A DNA stretch of 64,000 bases from Streptomyces cinerochromogenes (GTDB lineage: Bacteria; Actinomycetota; Actinomycetes; Streptomycetales; Streptomycetaceae), in NCBI RefSeq assembly GCF_014648635.1, contig NZ_BMRM01000001.1, positions 62,001-126,000 of the forward strand, read 5' to 3'. Under the pieces are notes generated by a model, which saw only the letters and a program-made list of their open reading frames with translations, did not search any database and was not told the origin of the DNA. Below are positions 15,820-24,293 of this stretch, in pieces; the stretch's first letter is position 1, and each line of letters begins with the position of its first letter. Both the position numbers and the translations under genes were made by a program.

Positions 15820-16667
15820 GCGGCCGAGTGTCGGCCTCCCGGTCCGGGGGTGTCTTGAACGCTGTTGCGGTAGGCCGCCGGGGTCACCCCGAGCACCCGG
15901 CGGAACCAGCGGGTCAGGTGCGCCTGGTCGGCGAAGCCGACGAGGGGGGCCACCTCCGCGGGGCGCAGGCCGGTCTCCAGCAGGACGCGGGCCTTGGTCA
16001 CCCGGTGCTGGGCGAGCCAGGCGTAAGGGGGTATGCCCATCGTCGTACGGAAGGCGCGCAGGAGCTGGTAGCGGGAGAGGCCGAGGTCCGCGGCGAGCAG
16101 GGCGAGGGAGGGCGGGTCGGTGAGTTCGTCGGCGAGACGGTCACGGACCGTGCGGGCTATGGCGTCGGCGCCGGGGACCCGGTCGGGGACCGGGCGTGCC
16201 GTGGAGTGGCGGTGGGTCAGGGCGGTCAGCAGCCAGGGCAGGACGGACTCGGTCTCCAGCGGGTCGTCGGGGCGGGCGCTGAGCCGCGTGTGGGCGGTAC
16301 GCAGGGCGGCGACCAGCGCGGGATCCCCGATGAGGGGCTCACGGAAGTGCGGCAGGCCGCCGAGGGTGCCGTCGGCCAGCAGGGACGGATCGGCGTACAG
16401 GGCGCGGTAGGCGTAGCCGTCGGTGGCGTTGCCGGGGCCGCCGGTGTGTGTCTCACCGGGTTCCAGGACGACGATCGCGCCCGGCCCGGTACGGATGTGA
16501 CCGCCCCGGTAGTCGATGATCTCGGAGCCGCCGACACAGACGCCGATCGTGTACTCGTCGTGGGCGTGCGGGGCGTACACGTGCCGGCGGAAGCTGGCGG
16601 TGAGCAGGTCGAGCGGCGGCCCGCAACGGCCCAGCCGGGTCCGCGTCCACGACGCCTGTTCCCCCAT
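15816..16667 (-). CDS. AraC-family transcriptional regulator
   Basis: A 283-aa protein with an N-terminal cupin-type sensing domain (YAPHAHDEYTIGVCVGGSEI, about residues 30-50). Its C-terminal double HTH includes SLALLAADLGLSRYQLLRAF and EVAPLVGFADQAHLTRWFRR, the second being the AraC signature. It probably activates the overlapping downstream DMT transporter gene in response to a small ligand. It is divergent from the MerR gene at 16,862. Confidence 0.9.
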   Translation of the reverse strand: MGEQASWTRTRLGRCGPPLDLLTASFRRHVYAPHAHDEYTIGVCVGGSEIIDYRGGHIRTGPGAIVVLEPGETHTGGPGNATDGYAYRALYADPSLLADGTLGGLPHFREPLIGDPALVAALRTAHTRLSARPDDPLETESVLPWLLTALTHRHSTARPVPDRVPGADAIARTVRDRLADELTDPPSLALLAADLGLSRYQLLRAFRTTMGIPPYAWLAQHRVTKARVLLETGLRPAEVAPLVGFADQAHLTRWFRRVLGVTPAAYRNSVQDTPGPGGRHSAA

Positions 16668-16824
16668 CGACCTCTCCGCCCTTCGCTTCGCACGGCCCCC
16701 GCCGTGCTCCCCTCCATGGGTACAACGCCACGAGGCCCGCTTCCATGCCGTGCGCCACGTCCCGCCGGGGGCCGGCGCCGGCCGTCCACCCCGGCCGTGC
16801 CCTGCCGCCGCGGCGCGACCGCCC

Positions 16825-16855
16825 TTGACCCTGCCGCAGCGTCAACGTCTGTACT
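16825..16855 (+). promoter_or_regulatory. MerR-type promoter with 19-bp spacer; leaderless start
   Basis: TTGACC (16,825-16,830) and TGTACT (16,850-16,855) are separated by 19 bp, the overlong spacing typical of MerR-controlled promoters. A dyad TGAC-N11-GTCA lies between. The expected +1 falls at about 16,862, the A of the MerR ATG, so the mRNA is probably leaderless. It is read as the autoregulated promoter of the following gene. Confidence 0.6.
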
Positions 16856-16861
16856 GATCCC

Positions 16862-17608
16862 ATGCGGATCGGAGAACTCGCCGCCGCCGTCGGCGTCACG
16901 ACGCGGACCGTGCGGCACTACCACCATCTGGGGCTGCTGCCCGAACCCGAGCGGCTGTCCAACGGCTACCGGGAGTACACGCTGCGCCACGCCGTCGTCC
17001 TCGCCCGGATCCGGCGGCTGACCGAGCTGGGCCTGGGGCTCGGCGAGGTCCGGGACGTGCTCGCGGACGAGGCCGGCAAGGACCTCGCCGAGGTGCTGAC
17101 CGAGCTGGACGCGGACCTGGCCCGGCAGGAGGCGGAGATCCGGGAGCGGCGCCGGCGGCTGCGGACGCTGCTGGAGGCCGGGGAGCTGCCCGCCGAGGGG
17201 CCCGTGTCGCCCCAGCTGGCCGGCCTGCTCGCCGCGCTGCCCGCCGACGGTTCCCCCATGGCCGCCAAGGACCGGGAGATCCTCGCCCTGGTCGACGCCG
17301 GGGCGCCGCCCGAGGAGCGGGAGCGGCTGCTCTCCGCGCTGCGCGGCGCCCTGGAGGACCCCGACGCGGTGGCGCGGGCCCGGCAGGCGTACGCGCTGCT
17401 GGACGCGCTGGCGGACGCCTCCCCCGACGACCCGCGCGTGGAGCGGGCGGCACGGGCGCTGGCCGACTGCGTACCCGGCGATCTGCTGACGGATCGTCAA
17501 CCACCTGCCGACTCCGGCTTTTTGCGTGCCCTCTACGCCGACTTCGCCCCCGCCCAGGCCCAGGTGGTCCGTCGTACGCTGAAGATCCTCACCGGGGAGG
17601 GGACATGA
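16862..17608 (+). CDS. MerR-family transcriptional regulator
   Basis: A 248-aa protein beginning MRIGELAAAVGVTTRTVRHY, the canonical MerR winged-helix start, with HHLGLLPEPERLSNGYREYT next. A coiled coil (about residues 75-110) and a long C-terminal region of about 130 residues without Cys metal-binding motifs follow, so the effector is probably an organic ligand. The 17,605 membrane-protein gene overlaps its stop (ATGA) and is the likely partner or target. Confidence 0.92.
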   Translation: MRIGELAAAVGVTTRTVRHYHHLGLLPEPERLSNGYREYTLRHAVVLARIRRLTELGLGLGEVRDVLADEAGKDLAEVLTELDADLARQEAEIRERRRRLRTLLEAGELPAEGPVSPQLAGLLAALPADGSPMAAKDREILALVDAGAPPEERERLLSALRGALEDPDAVARARQAYALLDALADASPDDPRVERAARALADCVPGDLLTDRQPPADSGFLRALYADFAPAQAQVVRRTLKILTGEGT

Positions 17609-18171
17609 CGGTGGTGTACCGGCTGGCCCGGCACGAGATGCGGCTGTTCGCCGGGCTGGCGCTGTGGCTGGCGCGGCGGACCCACGGCACCGCCGGCGGG
17701 CGGGCGTTCGGGTACGCGCGCGGGCAGGGCGCGACGATGCTGGGGCTGGCCTTCGTGTGCGTGGTGGAGACGGCCGGCGTGGCCGTGATGCTGCGCGACA
17801 TGCCCGTGGCGCACGACGTGATGCTGGTGCTGGACGTCTACACCGTGCTGTTCGTCGTCGGCCTGCACGCGGCCTGCGTGGTCCGCCCGCACGTGCTGAC
17901 CCGGGACGCGCTGCGCGTGCGGTACGGCGCCCACGTGGACCTGCGGATCCCGCTGGACCGGATCGCCGCCGTACGCCGGGAGACCCGGACCACGCACGAG
18001 CCCGCCGAGGACGCGCTGGACCTCCCCGTCGGCTCCCAGACCACGGTGACGCTCGAACTCGCCGGGCCCGTGGTCCACACGAGCCTCCTCGGCCGCCGCC
18101 GGCGGGTCGGCACGGTACGGCTGTACGCCGACGACCCCGGCGCCCTCGTCCAGGCCCTCACACCACGGTGA
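17605..18171 (+). CDS. Membrane protein of unknown function, coupled to MerR gene
   Basis: A 188-aa protein. Two clear transmembrane segments (GATMLGLAFVCVVETAGVAVM and VMLVLDVYTVLFVVGLHAAC) are followed by a cytosolic beta-rich domain of about 90 residues resembling bacterial PH-like domains. ATG overlaps the MerR stop. The last 14 bp overlap the convergent RNB gene. The family is not recognised with certainty. Confidence 0.8.
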   Translation: MTVVYRLARHEMRLFAGLALWLARRTHGTAGGRAFGYARGQGATMLGLAFVCVVETAGVAVMLRDMPVAHDVMLVLDVYTVLFVVGLHAACVVRPHVLTRDALRVRYGAHVDLRIPLDRIAAVRRETRTTHEPAEDALDLPVGSQTTVTLELAGPVVHTSLLGRRRRVGTVRLYADDPGALVQALTPR

Positions 18172-19591
18172 ACAGGACCTTCGCCGTGCCCGGAGCGGCC
18201 CGGGCGAGGCGGACCCGCAGGCGTTCGCCGAGCGGCAGGCGGTCGCCCTCGACCCGGCCGATGACGGCCGGGGTGAGCACCTGGACGGTCCCCACGGTCG
18301 GGTCGTGCTCGTCGACGTCCACCACACAGCCGTCGAAGACGTCCCCCACCCGGTCCTTGAGCAGGGCCGCCTCCACGATGTCGACGCACTCCCGCTCGAC
18401 CGTGCCCGCGCGCCGGGACCCCTCGGCCATCCGCGCGGGCAGCGCGTCCAGCGCGGCGAGCACCCAGTCGGGCGGGTCCTGCCCGGCCGCGGCGGCCAGG
18501 CACAGCTCCGAGGCGTAGCGGTCGGCGAGGCGGCGCAGCGGGGCGGTGCAGTGGGCGTAGGGCGCGGCGACGGCCGCGTGCAGGGTGTGCGCGGGCAGCC
18601 CGCCGCCCTGGAAGACGGTGTACCCGGCACCGCGCAGCAGGGTGGTGCACTCCTGGAGGAAGGCCGCGTGGTGCGGGTCGTACGGGTCCAGGCGGCGCAC
18701 GAGGGCCGCGTACGACATGTGGTGCGGCCAGTCGATGTGCAGGGCGATCGCGGTACGGCGCAGCCGGGCCACCGCCCCGTCGGGAGCGGCCGGCAGGGTG
18801 CGCAGGATGCCGGCGCCGTGGGCGAGCATCAGATCGGCGGCGGCCATGCCGGTGAGCAGCGAGAGCTGCGCGTTCCAGCCGTCGGCGGGCAGCGGGGCGC
18901 GGTAGCGCAGCGCGTAGGCGTGGTCGTACTCGATGATCTCCTGCTCGGGCACGTGCAGGGAGATGCCGCCGCGCTCGGCCTCCAGCCGCTCCCGCGCCCG
19001 GCCGACCTCCTTGAGCAGCGCGACCGGCTCCTCGGCCGTCCCGGCGTCGATGTCGCGCTGGACGCCCGCGTAGTCGAGCCGGGCCCGGCTGCGGACCAGG
19101 GCCCGCCGCACGTCCACGGCAAGGGCGCGGCCCGCCTCGTCCAGGTCGGTCGTCCACAGCACGGCCGGCCGGGTCTGGCCGGGCAGCAGGCTGGCCGCGC
19201 CCTCGCCGAGCACGGCGGGGTGCAGGGGGATCCGCTCGTCGGGGAAGTACAGGGTGGTCACCCGCCGGTGCGCCTCCGCGTCCAGCGGGCCGCCGGGTAC
19301 GACGAAGGCGGCGACGTCGGCGATGGCGTACCGGACGCGGTAGCCGGTGCCCTGCCGGGAGAGGTGGACGGCCTGGTCCAGGTCCTCGGAGCCCGGGGGG
19401 TCCAGGGTGAAGAAGGGGATGTCCGTCGCGTCGCCCAGCGGCAGCGCGGGGTCCCTGGCCGCCTCCTCGGCCGCCTGCCGGACCTCCGCCGGGAAGTCCT
19501 CCGGGACGCCCAGCTCGGCACGGAGCGCGGCGAGCGCGGCCCGGAGCGGGGCCTCGGGGGCGCCGGTGGCGCGGATCCTGCGGCGGGGCAT
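18158..19591 (-). CDS. RNB-domain ribonuclease (RNase II/R family)
   Basis: A 477-aa protein. The RNB catalytic core has the Asp cluster FTLDPPGSEDLDQAVHL (about residues 62-78), then YAIADVAAFV, FPDERIPLHP and APYAHCTAPLRRLADRYAS. It is shorter than RNase R (about 800 aa). It lacks N-terminal cold-shock domains and has only a short C-terminal beta domain (VVDVDEHDPTVGTVQVLTPA). It would degrade single-stranded RNA 3'-5'. Compact actinobacterial RNB proteins of this size are common. Confidence 0.93.
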   Translation of the reverse strand: MPRRRIRATGAPEAPLRAALAALRAELGVPEDFPAEVRQAAEEAARDPALPLGDATDIPFFTLDPPGSEDLDQAVHLSRQGTGYRVRYAIADVAAFVVPGGPLDAEAHRRVTTLYFPDERIPLHPAVLGEGAASLLPGQTRPAVLWTTDLDEAGRALAVDVRRALVRSRARLDYAGVQRDIDAGTAEEPVALLKEVGRARERLEAERGGISLHVPEQEIIEYDHAYALRYRAPLPADGWNAQLSLLTGMAAADLMLAHGAGILRTLPAAPDGAVARLRRTAIALHIDWPHHMSYAALVRRLDPYDPHHAAFLQECTTLLRGAGYTVFQGGGLPAHTLHAAVAAPYAHCTAPLRRLADRYASELCLAAAAGQDPPDWVLAALDALPARMAEGSRRAGTVERECVDIVEAALLKDRVGDVFDGCVVDVDEHDPTVGTVQVLTPAVIGRVEGDRLPLGERLRVRLARAAPGTAKVLFTVV

Positions 19592-19662
19592 ACAGCGAGC
19601 GTAGGCCGGGGCCGGGCGGGCGGCACGCCGTACCCTGGCGCGGAGGTCTACGTGAGGAGTAC

Positions 19663-20448
19663 GTGTTGCTGGTCCTGCTGCCGCCCTCGGAAGGCAAGGC
19701 GAACCCGGGCGAGGGCGCCCCGCTGGAGCTTCGGTCGCTGTCCCTGCCGGGGCTGACCGCCGCCCGGGAGGCCGTGCTCGGCGAGCTGGTGGAGCTGTGC
19801 GCCGCCGACGGGGAGAAGGCGCGCGAGGTGCTCGGGCTGAGCGAGGGGCTGCGCGGCGAGGTCGCGAAGAACGCCGGGCTGCGCACGGCCGGCACCCGCC
19901 CCGCCGGGGAGATCTACACCGGTGTGCTCTACGACGCCCTGGGCCTGGCCACGCTGGACGCGGCCGCCCGCCGGCGCGCGGCGGACTCGCTGCTGGTGTT
20001 CTCCGGGCTGTGGGGCGCCGTGCGGGTGACGGACCGGATCCCCTCCTACCGCTGCTCGATGGGCGTGAAGCTGCCGGGGCTCGGCGCGCTGGCCGGGCAC
20101 TGGCGGACGCCGATGGCCGAGGTGCTCCCGGAGGCGGCCGGGGAGGGGCTGGTGCTGGACCTGCGGTCCTCGGCGTACGCGGCGGCGTGGCGGCCGAAGG
20201 GCGAGGTGGCCGGGCGGACGGCGACGGTACGGGTGCTGCACGCGCCGACCCGGAAGGTCGTCAGCCACTTCAACAAGGCGACCAAGGGCCGCATCGTCCG
20301 CAGCCTGCTGACCGCCGGTGCCGTGCCGGAGGATCCCGCCGGGCTGGTGGCGGCGCTGCGCGAGCTGGGGTACGTCGTGGAGGCGGAGGCGCCCGGGAAG
20401 GCGGGCAGGGCGTGGGCGCTGGATGTGCTGGTGGACGAGGTCCACTGA
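19663..20448 (+). CDS. yaaA: Peroxide stress protein YaaA (DUF328/UPF0246)
   Basis: A 261-aa protein with the family start LLVLLPPSEGK and the blocks FSGLWGAVRVTDRIPSYRCS and SHFNKATKGRIVR. In E. coli, YaaA lowers intracellular free iron under peroxide stress and protects DNA; the same broad role is inferred. GTG 19,663 is preceded by GAGGAG. The gene stands alone between the RNB gene (divergent) and the aldolase. Confidence 0.92.
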   Translation: MLLVLLPPSEGKANPGEGAPLELRSLSLPGLTAAREAVLGELVELCAADGEKAREVLGLSEGLRGEVAKNAGLRTAGTRPAGEIYTGVLYDALGLATLDAAARRRAADSLLVFSGLWGAVRVTDRIPSYRCSMGVKLPGLGALAGHWRTPMAEVLPEAAGEGLVLDLRSSAYAAAWRPKGEVAGRTATVRVLHAPTRKVVSHFNKATKGRIVRSLLTAGAVPEDPAGLVAALRELGYVVEAEAPGKAGRAWALDVLVDEVH

Positions 20449-20526
20449 GACCGGCCGCCTCCGGGCGGCGTTGCAACATACGCAACGACCATTGCGCGTA
20501 GCGCTGCCGCTGGGCACGATGAGGGC

Positions 20527-21207
20527 ATGACCTCGCCGCTGCCCTCGCTTCCGGCTGCCTCCGTCCTGGACCTCGCCCCCGTCCTGCCCGTGGTCGTGCT
20601 CGCCGACGCCGCCGACGCCGTACCGCTCGCGCGGGCGCTGGTGGCGGGCGGACTGCCCGCGATCGAGGTGACGCTCAGGACGGAGGCGGCGCTGGAGGCG
20701 GTGCGCGCCATCGCCGGCGAGGTCCCGGAGGCGGTGGTCGGCGCGGGCACGGTGGTCACCCCGGAGCAGGTGGAGGCGTGTACGGCGGCCGGGGCGCGGT
20801 TCCTGGTCAGTCCGGGGTGGACGGAGGCGCTGCTGGCGGCGATGCGCGGGTCCGGGGTGCCGTTCCTGCCCGGGGTGTCGACCGCCTCGGAGGTGGTCGC
20901 GCTGCTGGAACGGGGGGTGCGGGAGATGAAGTTCTTCCCGGCACAGGCGGCGGGCGGCACGGCCTATCTGCGGTCGCTGGCCGGGCCGTTGCCGCAGGCC
21001 CGGTTCTGTCCGACGGGCGGGATCGGGCCGGAGACCGCGCCGGAGTACCTGTCCCTGCCCAACGTCGGCTGTGTCGGCGGCAGTTGGATGGTCCCGGCGG
21101 AGGCGGTGGCCGCCGGGGACTGGGACCGGATCGAGGAGCTGGCGCGGGCGGCGGCCGGGCTCGGGCCGGCCGGCCGGCTCAGGGGCGCAGGTGGGACGTG
21201 TCGTTGA
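20527..21207 (+). CDS. eda: 2-keto-3-deoxy-6-phosphogluconate / 4-hydroxy-2-oxoglutarate aldolase
   Basis: A 226-aa class I aldolase. The catalytic Glu lies in IEVTLRT (about residue 47) and the Schiff-base Lys in VREMKFFPA (about residue 137), with phosphate-binding FCPTGGIGPE and VGGSWMVP. It splits KDPG into pyruvate and glyceraldehyde-3-phosphate in the Entner-Doudoroff route, or 4-hydroxy-2-oxoglutarate. No edd or sugar genes are adjacent. The 3' end overlaps the convergent RNase H gene by 29 bp. Confidence 0.92.
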   Translation: MTSPLPSLPAASVLDLAPVLPVVVLADAADAVPLARALVAGGLPAIEVTLRTEAALEAVRAIAGEVPEAVVGAGTVVTPEQVEACTAAGARFLVSPGWTEALLAAMRGSGVPFLPGVSTASEVVALLERGVREMKFFPAQAAGGTAYLRSLAGPLPQARFCPTGGIGPETAPEYLSLPNVGCVGGSWMVPAEAVAAGDWDRIEELARAAAGLGPAGRLRGAGGTCR

Positions 21208-22492
21208 AGAGCCGGACGCTCGCGTTGCCGTCCGCGTAGTACGCCACCGCCGACAGGGAGGCCGCCGAGAGCTCCATCCGGAACAGCGACTCGGGCGGGG
21301 CACCGAGGGCGAGGCGGACCAGGGTCTTGATCGGGGTGACGTGCGTGACCAGCAGGACCGTGCGGCCCGCGTACGCGGCGACCAGCTTGTCCCGTGTGGC
21401 GGCGATCCGGGTGGCCGTCTCGGCGAAGCTCTCGCCGCCGCCGGTGGGGCGGGCCTCCGGGTCGGCGAGCCAGGCGTTCAGGTCCTCCGGGTGGCGCTCG
21501 CGGACCTCGCCGAAGGTCAGGCCCTCCCAGGCACCGAAGTCCGTCTCCCGCAGGCCGTCCTCGACCGCCACCTCCAGCCCCAGGCGGGCGGCGACGATCT
21601 CCGCGGTCTCGCGGGTACGGGCGAGGGGGGAGGCCACGACCGCCTGGACCGTGCCGCGCCTGGCGAGTGCCTCGGCGACACGGTGCGCCTGCTCCCGGCC
21701 GGCCGCGGACAGGGCGGGGTCGGTGCCGCCGCTGCCGGAGAAGCGCTTCTGGGGGGTGAGGGGGGTCTCGCCGTGCCGGAGCAGGACGAGGGTGGCGGGG
21801 GCGCCGAGGTCGGGGGCGGCGCTCCAGCCGGGGGTGCTGGAGAGGTGCCGCTCGCCGGAAGGTGACGCTGCGGCGGCCTCCGTCTCGCGTACCGCTTCCG
21901 CTTCGACATCGTCCTCGGCCGCAGCGGCCACCGGCTTCACCTGACCGGCCGACCGGCCCTCCGCCAGCGCCGCGCGGGCCTTCGCCGCGCCCGCCGCGGC
22001 GTCCCCCGGCGGACCCGACGGCTCCGGGACGGCGGACGGGGCGTCCAGGGCCGCCCTGGACTCGGACGGGGACCACTGCCGGCCCTTCGCGCCCGCGTCC
22101 ATCGCCTCGTTGGCCAGGCGGTCGGCGTGCTTGTTCCGCTCCCGCGGGATCCACTCGTAGGTGACCTGGTCCGGCGGGAACACGGCGCGGGCCTCGGTGG
22201 CCAGGGGCTTCATCGAGGGGTGCTTGATCTTCCAGCGGCCCGACATCTGCTCGATGACGAGCTTGGAGTCCATGCGGACGTGCACCGCCGCGCCGGCGTC
22301 GAGGGCGTGGGCGGCGCGCAGGCCGGCCAGGAGACCGCGGTACTCGGCGACGTTGTTCGTGGCGACGCCGATGTACTCGGCCGCCTCCGCCAGCGTCTCC
22401 CCCGTCGCCGCGTCACGGACCACGGCCCCGTAGCCCGCGGGCCCGGGGTTGCCCCGCGACCCGCCGTCGGCCTCGACGATGAACTCGCGCAC
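21179..22492 (-). CDS. Bifunctional RNase HI / histidine acid phosphatase
   Basis: A 437-aa protein. The N-terminal RNase HI domain has catalytic acids in EADGGSRGNPGPAG, NNVAEYRGL, MDSKLVIEQM and NKHADRLANEAM. A low-complexity linker covers about residues 150-230. The C-terminal histidine phosphatase domain has LRHGETPLT and ETDFGAWEGL. The mycobacterial homologue Rv2228c acts on RNA/DNA hybrids and as an alpha-ribazole phosphatase. GTG 22,492 (MREFIVEADGG) is preferred over the upstream TTG 22,507, because related proteins begin just before this motif and a G-rich RBS precedes it. It lies downstream of the zinc-ribbon and Nif3 genes on the same strand. Confidence 0.93.
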   Translation of the reverse strand: MREFIVEADGGSRGNPGPAGYGAVVRDAATGETLAEAAEYIGVATNNVAEYRGLLAGLRAAHALDAGAAVHVRMDSKLVIEQMSGRWKIKHPSMKPLATEARAVFPPDQVTYEWIPRERNKHADRLANEAMDAGAKGRQWSPSESRAALDAPSAVPEPSGPPGDAAAGAAKARAALAEGRSAGQVKPVAAAAEDDVEAEAVRETEAAAASPSGERHLSSTPGWSAAPDLGAPATLVLLRHGETPLTPQKRFSGSGGTDPALSAAGREQAHRVAEALARRGTVQAVVASPLARTRETAEIVAARLGLEVAVEDGLRETDFGAWEGLTFGEVRERHPEDLNAWLADPEARPTGGGESFAETATRIAATRDKLVAAYAGRTVLLVTHVTPIKTLVRLALGAPPESLFRMELSAASLSAVAYYADGNASVRLFNDTSHLRP

Positions 22493-22512
22493 GCCCAGCG
22501 CCCCCAACGCCC

Positions 22513-23256
22513 CTACAGACCCGACTCGGCCGTGCGCACCAGGATGCGGCGGCAGTTCTCGCAGCGGACCACCGTGTCCGGGGCCGCCGCGCGGATCTCG
22601 TTCAGCTCGGTGATGGCCAGCTCCTGCCGGCAGCCCTGGCAGGTGCGGGCGTACAGCTTGGCCGCGCCGATCCCGCCCTGCTGCGCGCGCAGCTTGTCGT
22701 AGAGCTTCAGCAGGTCGGCGGGGACGGAGGCCGCCACGACCTCGCGCTCCTTGGTGACCGAGGCGACCTCGGTGTCGATCTGCTCGACCGCCGCGTCCCG
22801 CCGGCCGGTCGCGTCGTCGATCTTCGCCTGGACGGAGCCGACCCGCTCGGTCAGCTCGGTCACCCGCTCCTGCGCGGCCTCACGGCGCTCCATGACCTCC
22901 AGGACGACGTCCTCCAGGTCGCCCTGCCGCTTGGCGAGGGAGGCGATCTCGTGCTGGAGGTTGGACAGGTCCTTCGGCGAGGTGACCGCGCCGGAGTCCA
23001 GGCGCTGCTGGTCGCGGGCGGCGCGCTGGCGCACCTGGTCGACGTCCTGCTCGGCCTTGGTCTGCTCGCGGGCGCAGTCGCTCTCCTCGGTCTGCGCGGC
23101 CACGAGCAGGTCGCGCAGCTGCGTGAGGTCCTTCGTCAGCGACTCGATCTCGGCGTGCTCCGGCAGGGACCTCCGCTTGTGCGCGAGCTGCTGGAGGCGG
23201 ACGTCGAGGTCCTGGACGTCGAGGAGGCGGATCTGGTCGGCGGGCGCGGCGTTCAG
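22513..23256 (-). CDS. C4-type zinc-ribbon coiled-coil protein (CTG start)
   Basis: A 247-aa protein. A long coiled coil (about residues 10-180) is followed by a C-terminal zinc ribbon CQGCRQEL...CENCRR. The family is conserved in actinobacteria beside Nif3 and RNase H; it is thought to bind nucleic acid, but function is unproven. No ATG, GTG or TTG occurs in frame between the TAG about 19 bp upstream and codon 52. The N-terminal NAAPADQIRLLDVQDLDVR is coding-like and an AGGAG lies 9 bp before a CTG at 23,256. CTG is therefore taken as the start; a GTG at 23,103 would drop 51 residues. Confidence 0.85.
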   Translation of the reverse strand: MNAAPADQIRLLDVQDLDVRLQQLAHKRRSLPEHAEIESLTKDLTQLRDLLVAAQTEESDCAREQTKAEQDVDQVRQRAARDQQRLDSGAVTSPKDLSNLQHEIASLAKRQGDLEDVVLEVMERREAAQERVTELTERVGSVQAKIDDATGRRDAAVEQIDTEVASVTKEREVVAASVPADLLKLYDKLRAQQGGIGAAKLYARTCQGCRQELAITELNEIRAAAPDTVVRCENCRRILVRTAESGL

Positions 23257-23270
23257 TTGGGGGCTCCTGT

Positions 23271-24107
23271 TTAGCTAGAGGTGGTGGACGCCGCGTGGGC
23301 GGTCCAGGGGTCGGTGACCGTCTTGGAGACGTGGACGCGCAGGTCCCAGCCGTGGCGGTCGGAGATCTCGTCGAGCTGGCTCGCGGCCAGCTCGCACCAG
23401 GGCCACTCGGTGGCCCAGTGCGCCGCGTCGAGCAGCGCGAGGGGGCTCTGGGCCACCGCCTCGGACGCCGGGTGGTGGCGCAGGTCGGCGGTGAGGAAGG
23501 CGTCGACGCCGGCCGCGCGGACGTGCTCGAAGAGGCTGTCGCCGGAGCCGCCGCTGACGGCGACCGTGCGGACGACGGCCTCGGGGTCGCCGGCCACCCG
23601 GATGCCCTGCGCGGTGGCGGGCAGCCGCTCGGCGGCCCGGGCGGCCAGCTCGCGGACGGTGAGCGGGTGGTCGAGTTCGCAGACACGGCCCAGGCCCCGG
23701 CAGCCGTGCGGGTCGGAGGGATCCGGCACGAGGGGGCGTACGACCCTCAGGCCGAGGGCTCCGGCCAGGGCGTCGGAGACACCCGGGTCGGCGGTGTCGG
23801 CGTTGGTGTGGGCGACGTGCAGCGCGATGTCGTTCTTGATCAGCGTGTGCACGACCCGGCCCTTGAAGTGCGTGGCCGCGACCGTGGTCGTACCGCGCAG
23901 GTAGAGCGGGTGGTGGGTGACCAGCAGGTCGGCGCCGAGCTTCACCGCCTCGTCGACGATCTCCTGCACGGGGTCGACGGCGAACAGCACCCGGGTGACC
24001 TCCTGACCGGGGTCTCCCACCACCGTGCCGACCGCGTCCCAGGACTCGGCCCGCTCAGCGGGCCACAGGTTCTCCAGCGCGGCGATGACTTCAGACAGAC
24101 GGGGCAC
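23271..24107 (-). CDS. Nif3-like dinuclear metal centre protein
   Basis: A 278-aa protein of the Nif3/YbgI family. Metal-binding His residues lie in VTHHPLYLRG (about residues 64-73) and HVAHTNADTA, with LTADLRHHPA and DAAHWATEWP near the end. Hexameric members bind two metal ions, and the cellular role is unclear (a GTP cyclohydrolase I-like activity has been suggested for some). It is the first gene of a three-gene minus-strand unit with the zinc-ribbon (15-bp gap) and RNase H/phosphatase genes. Confidence 0.93.
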   Translation of the reverse strand: MPRLSEVIAALENLWPAERAESWDAVGTVVGDPGQEVTRVLFAVDPVQEIVDEAVKLGADLLVTHHPLYLRGTTTVAATHFKGRVVHTLIKNDIALHVAHTNADTADPGVSDALAGALGLRVVRPLVPDPSDPHGCRGLGRVCELDHPLTVRELAARAAERLPATAQGIRVAGDPEAVVRTVAVSGGSGDSLFEHVRAAGVDAFLTADLRHHPASEAVAQSPLALLDAAHWATEWPWCELAASQLDEISDRHGWDLRVHVSKTVTDPWTAHAASTTSS

Positions 24108-24293
24108 GGCCCAAGGCTACCTGGCTGTTCGCCGGGGCTGTACCGCATGCGTCCGGTCTGACCCCGGTCAGCACACACGCCCCGGTTCCTCAGGAGAATC
24201 GCTTCTGCGCCACCCGTACGTGTGAAGCCGGAGAGGGCCGGTCCCCCGCCTGTGCGTGCGAAAACTAGCTTCGTCGCCGGAGGTGACGAAGCG

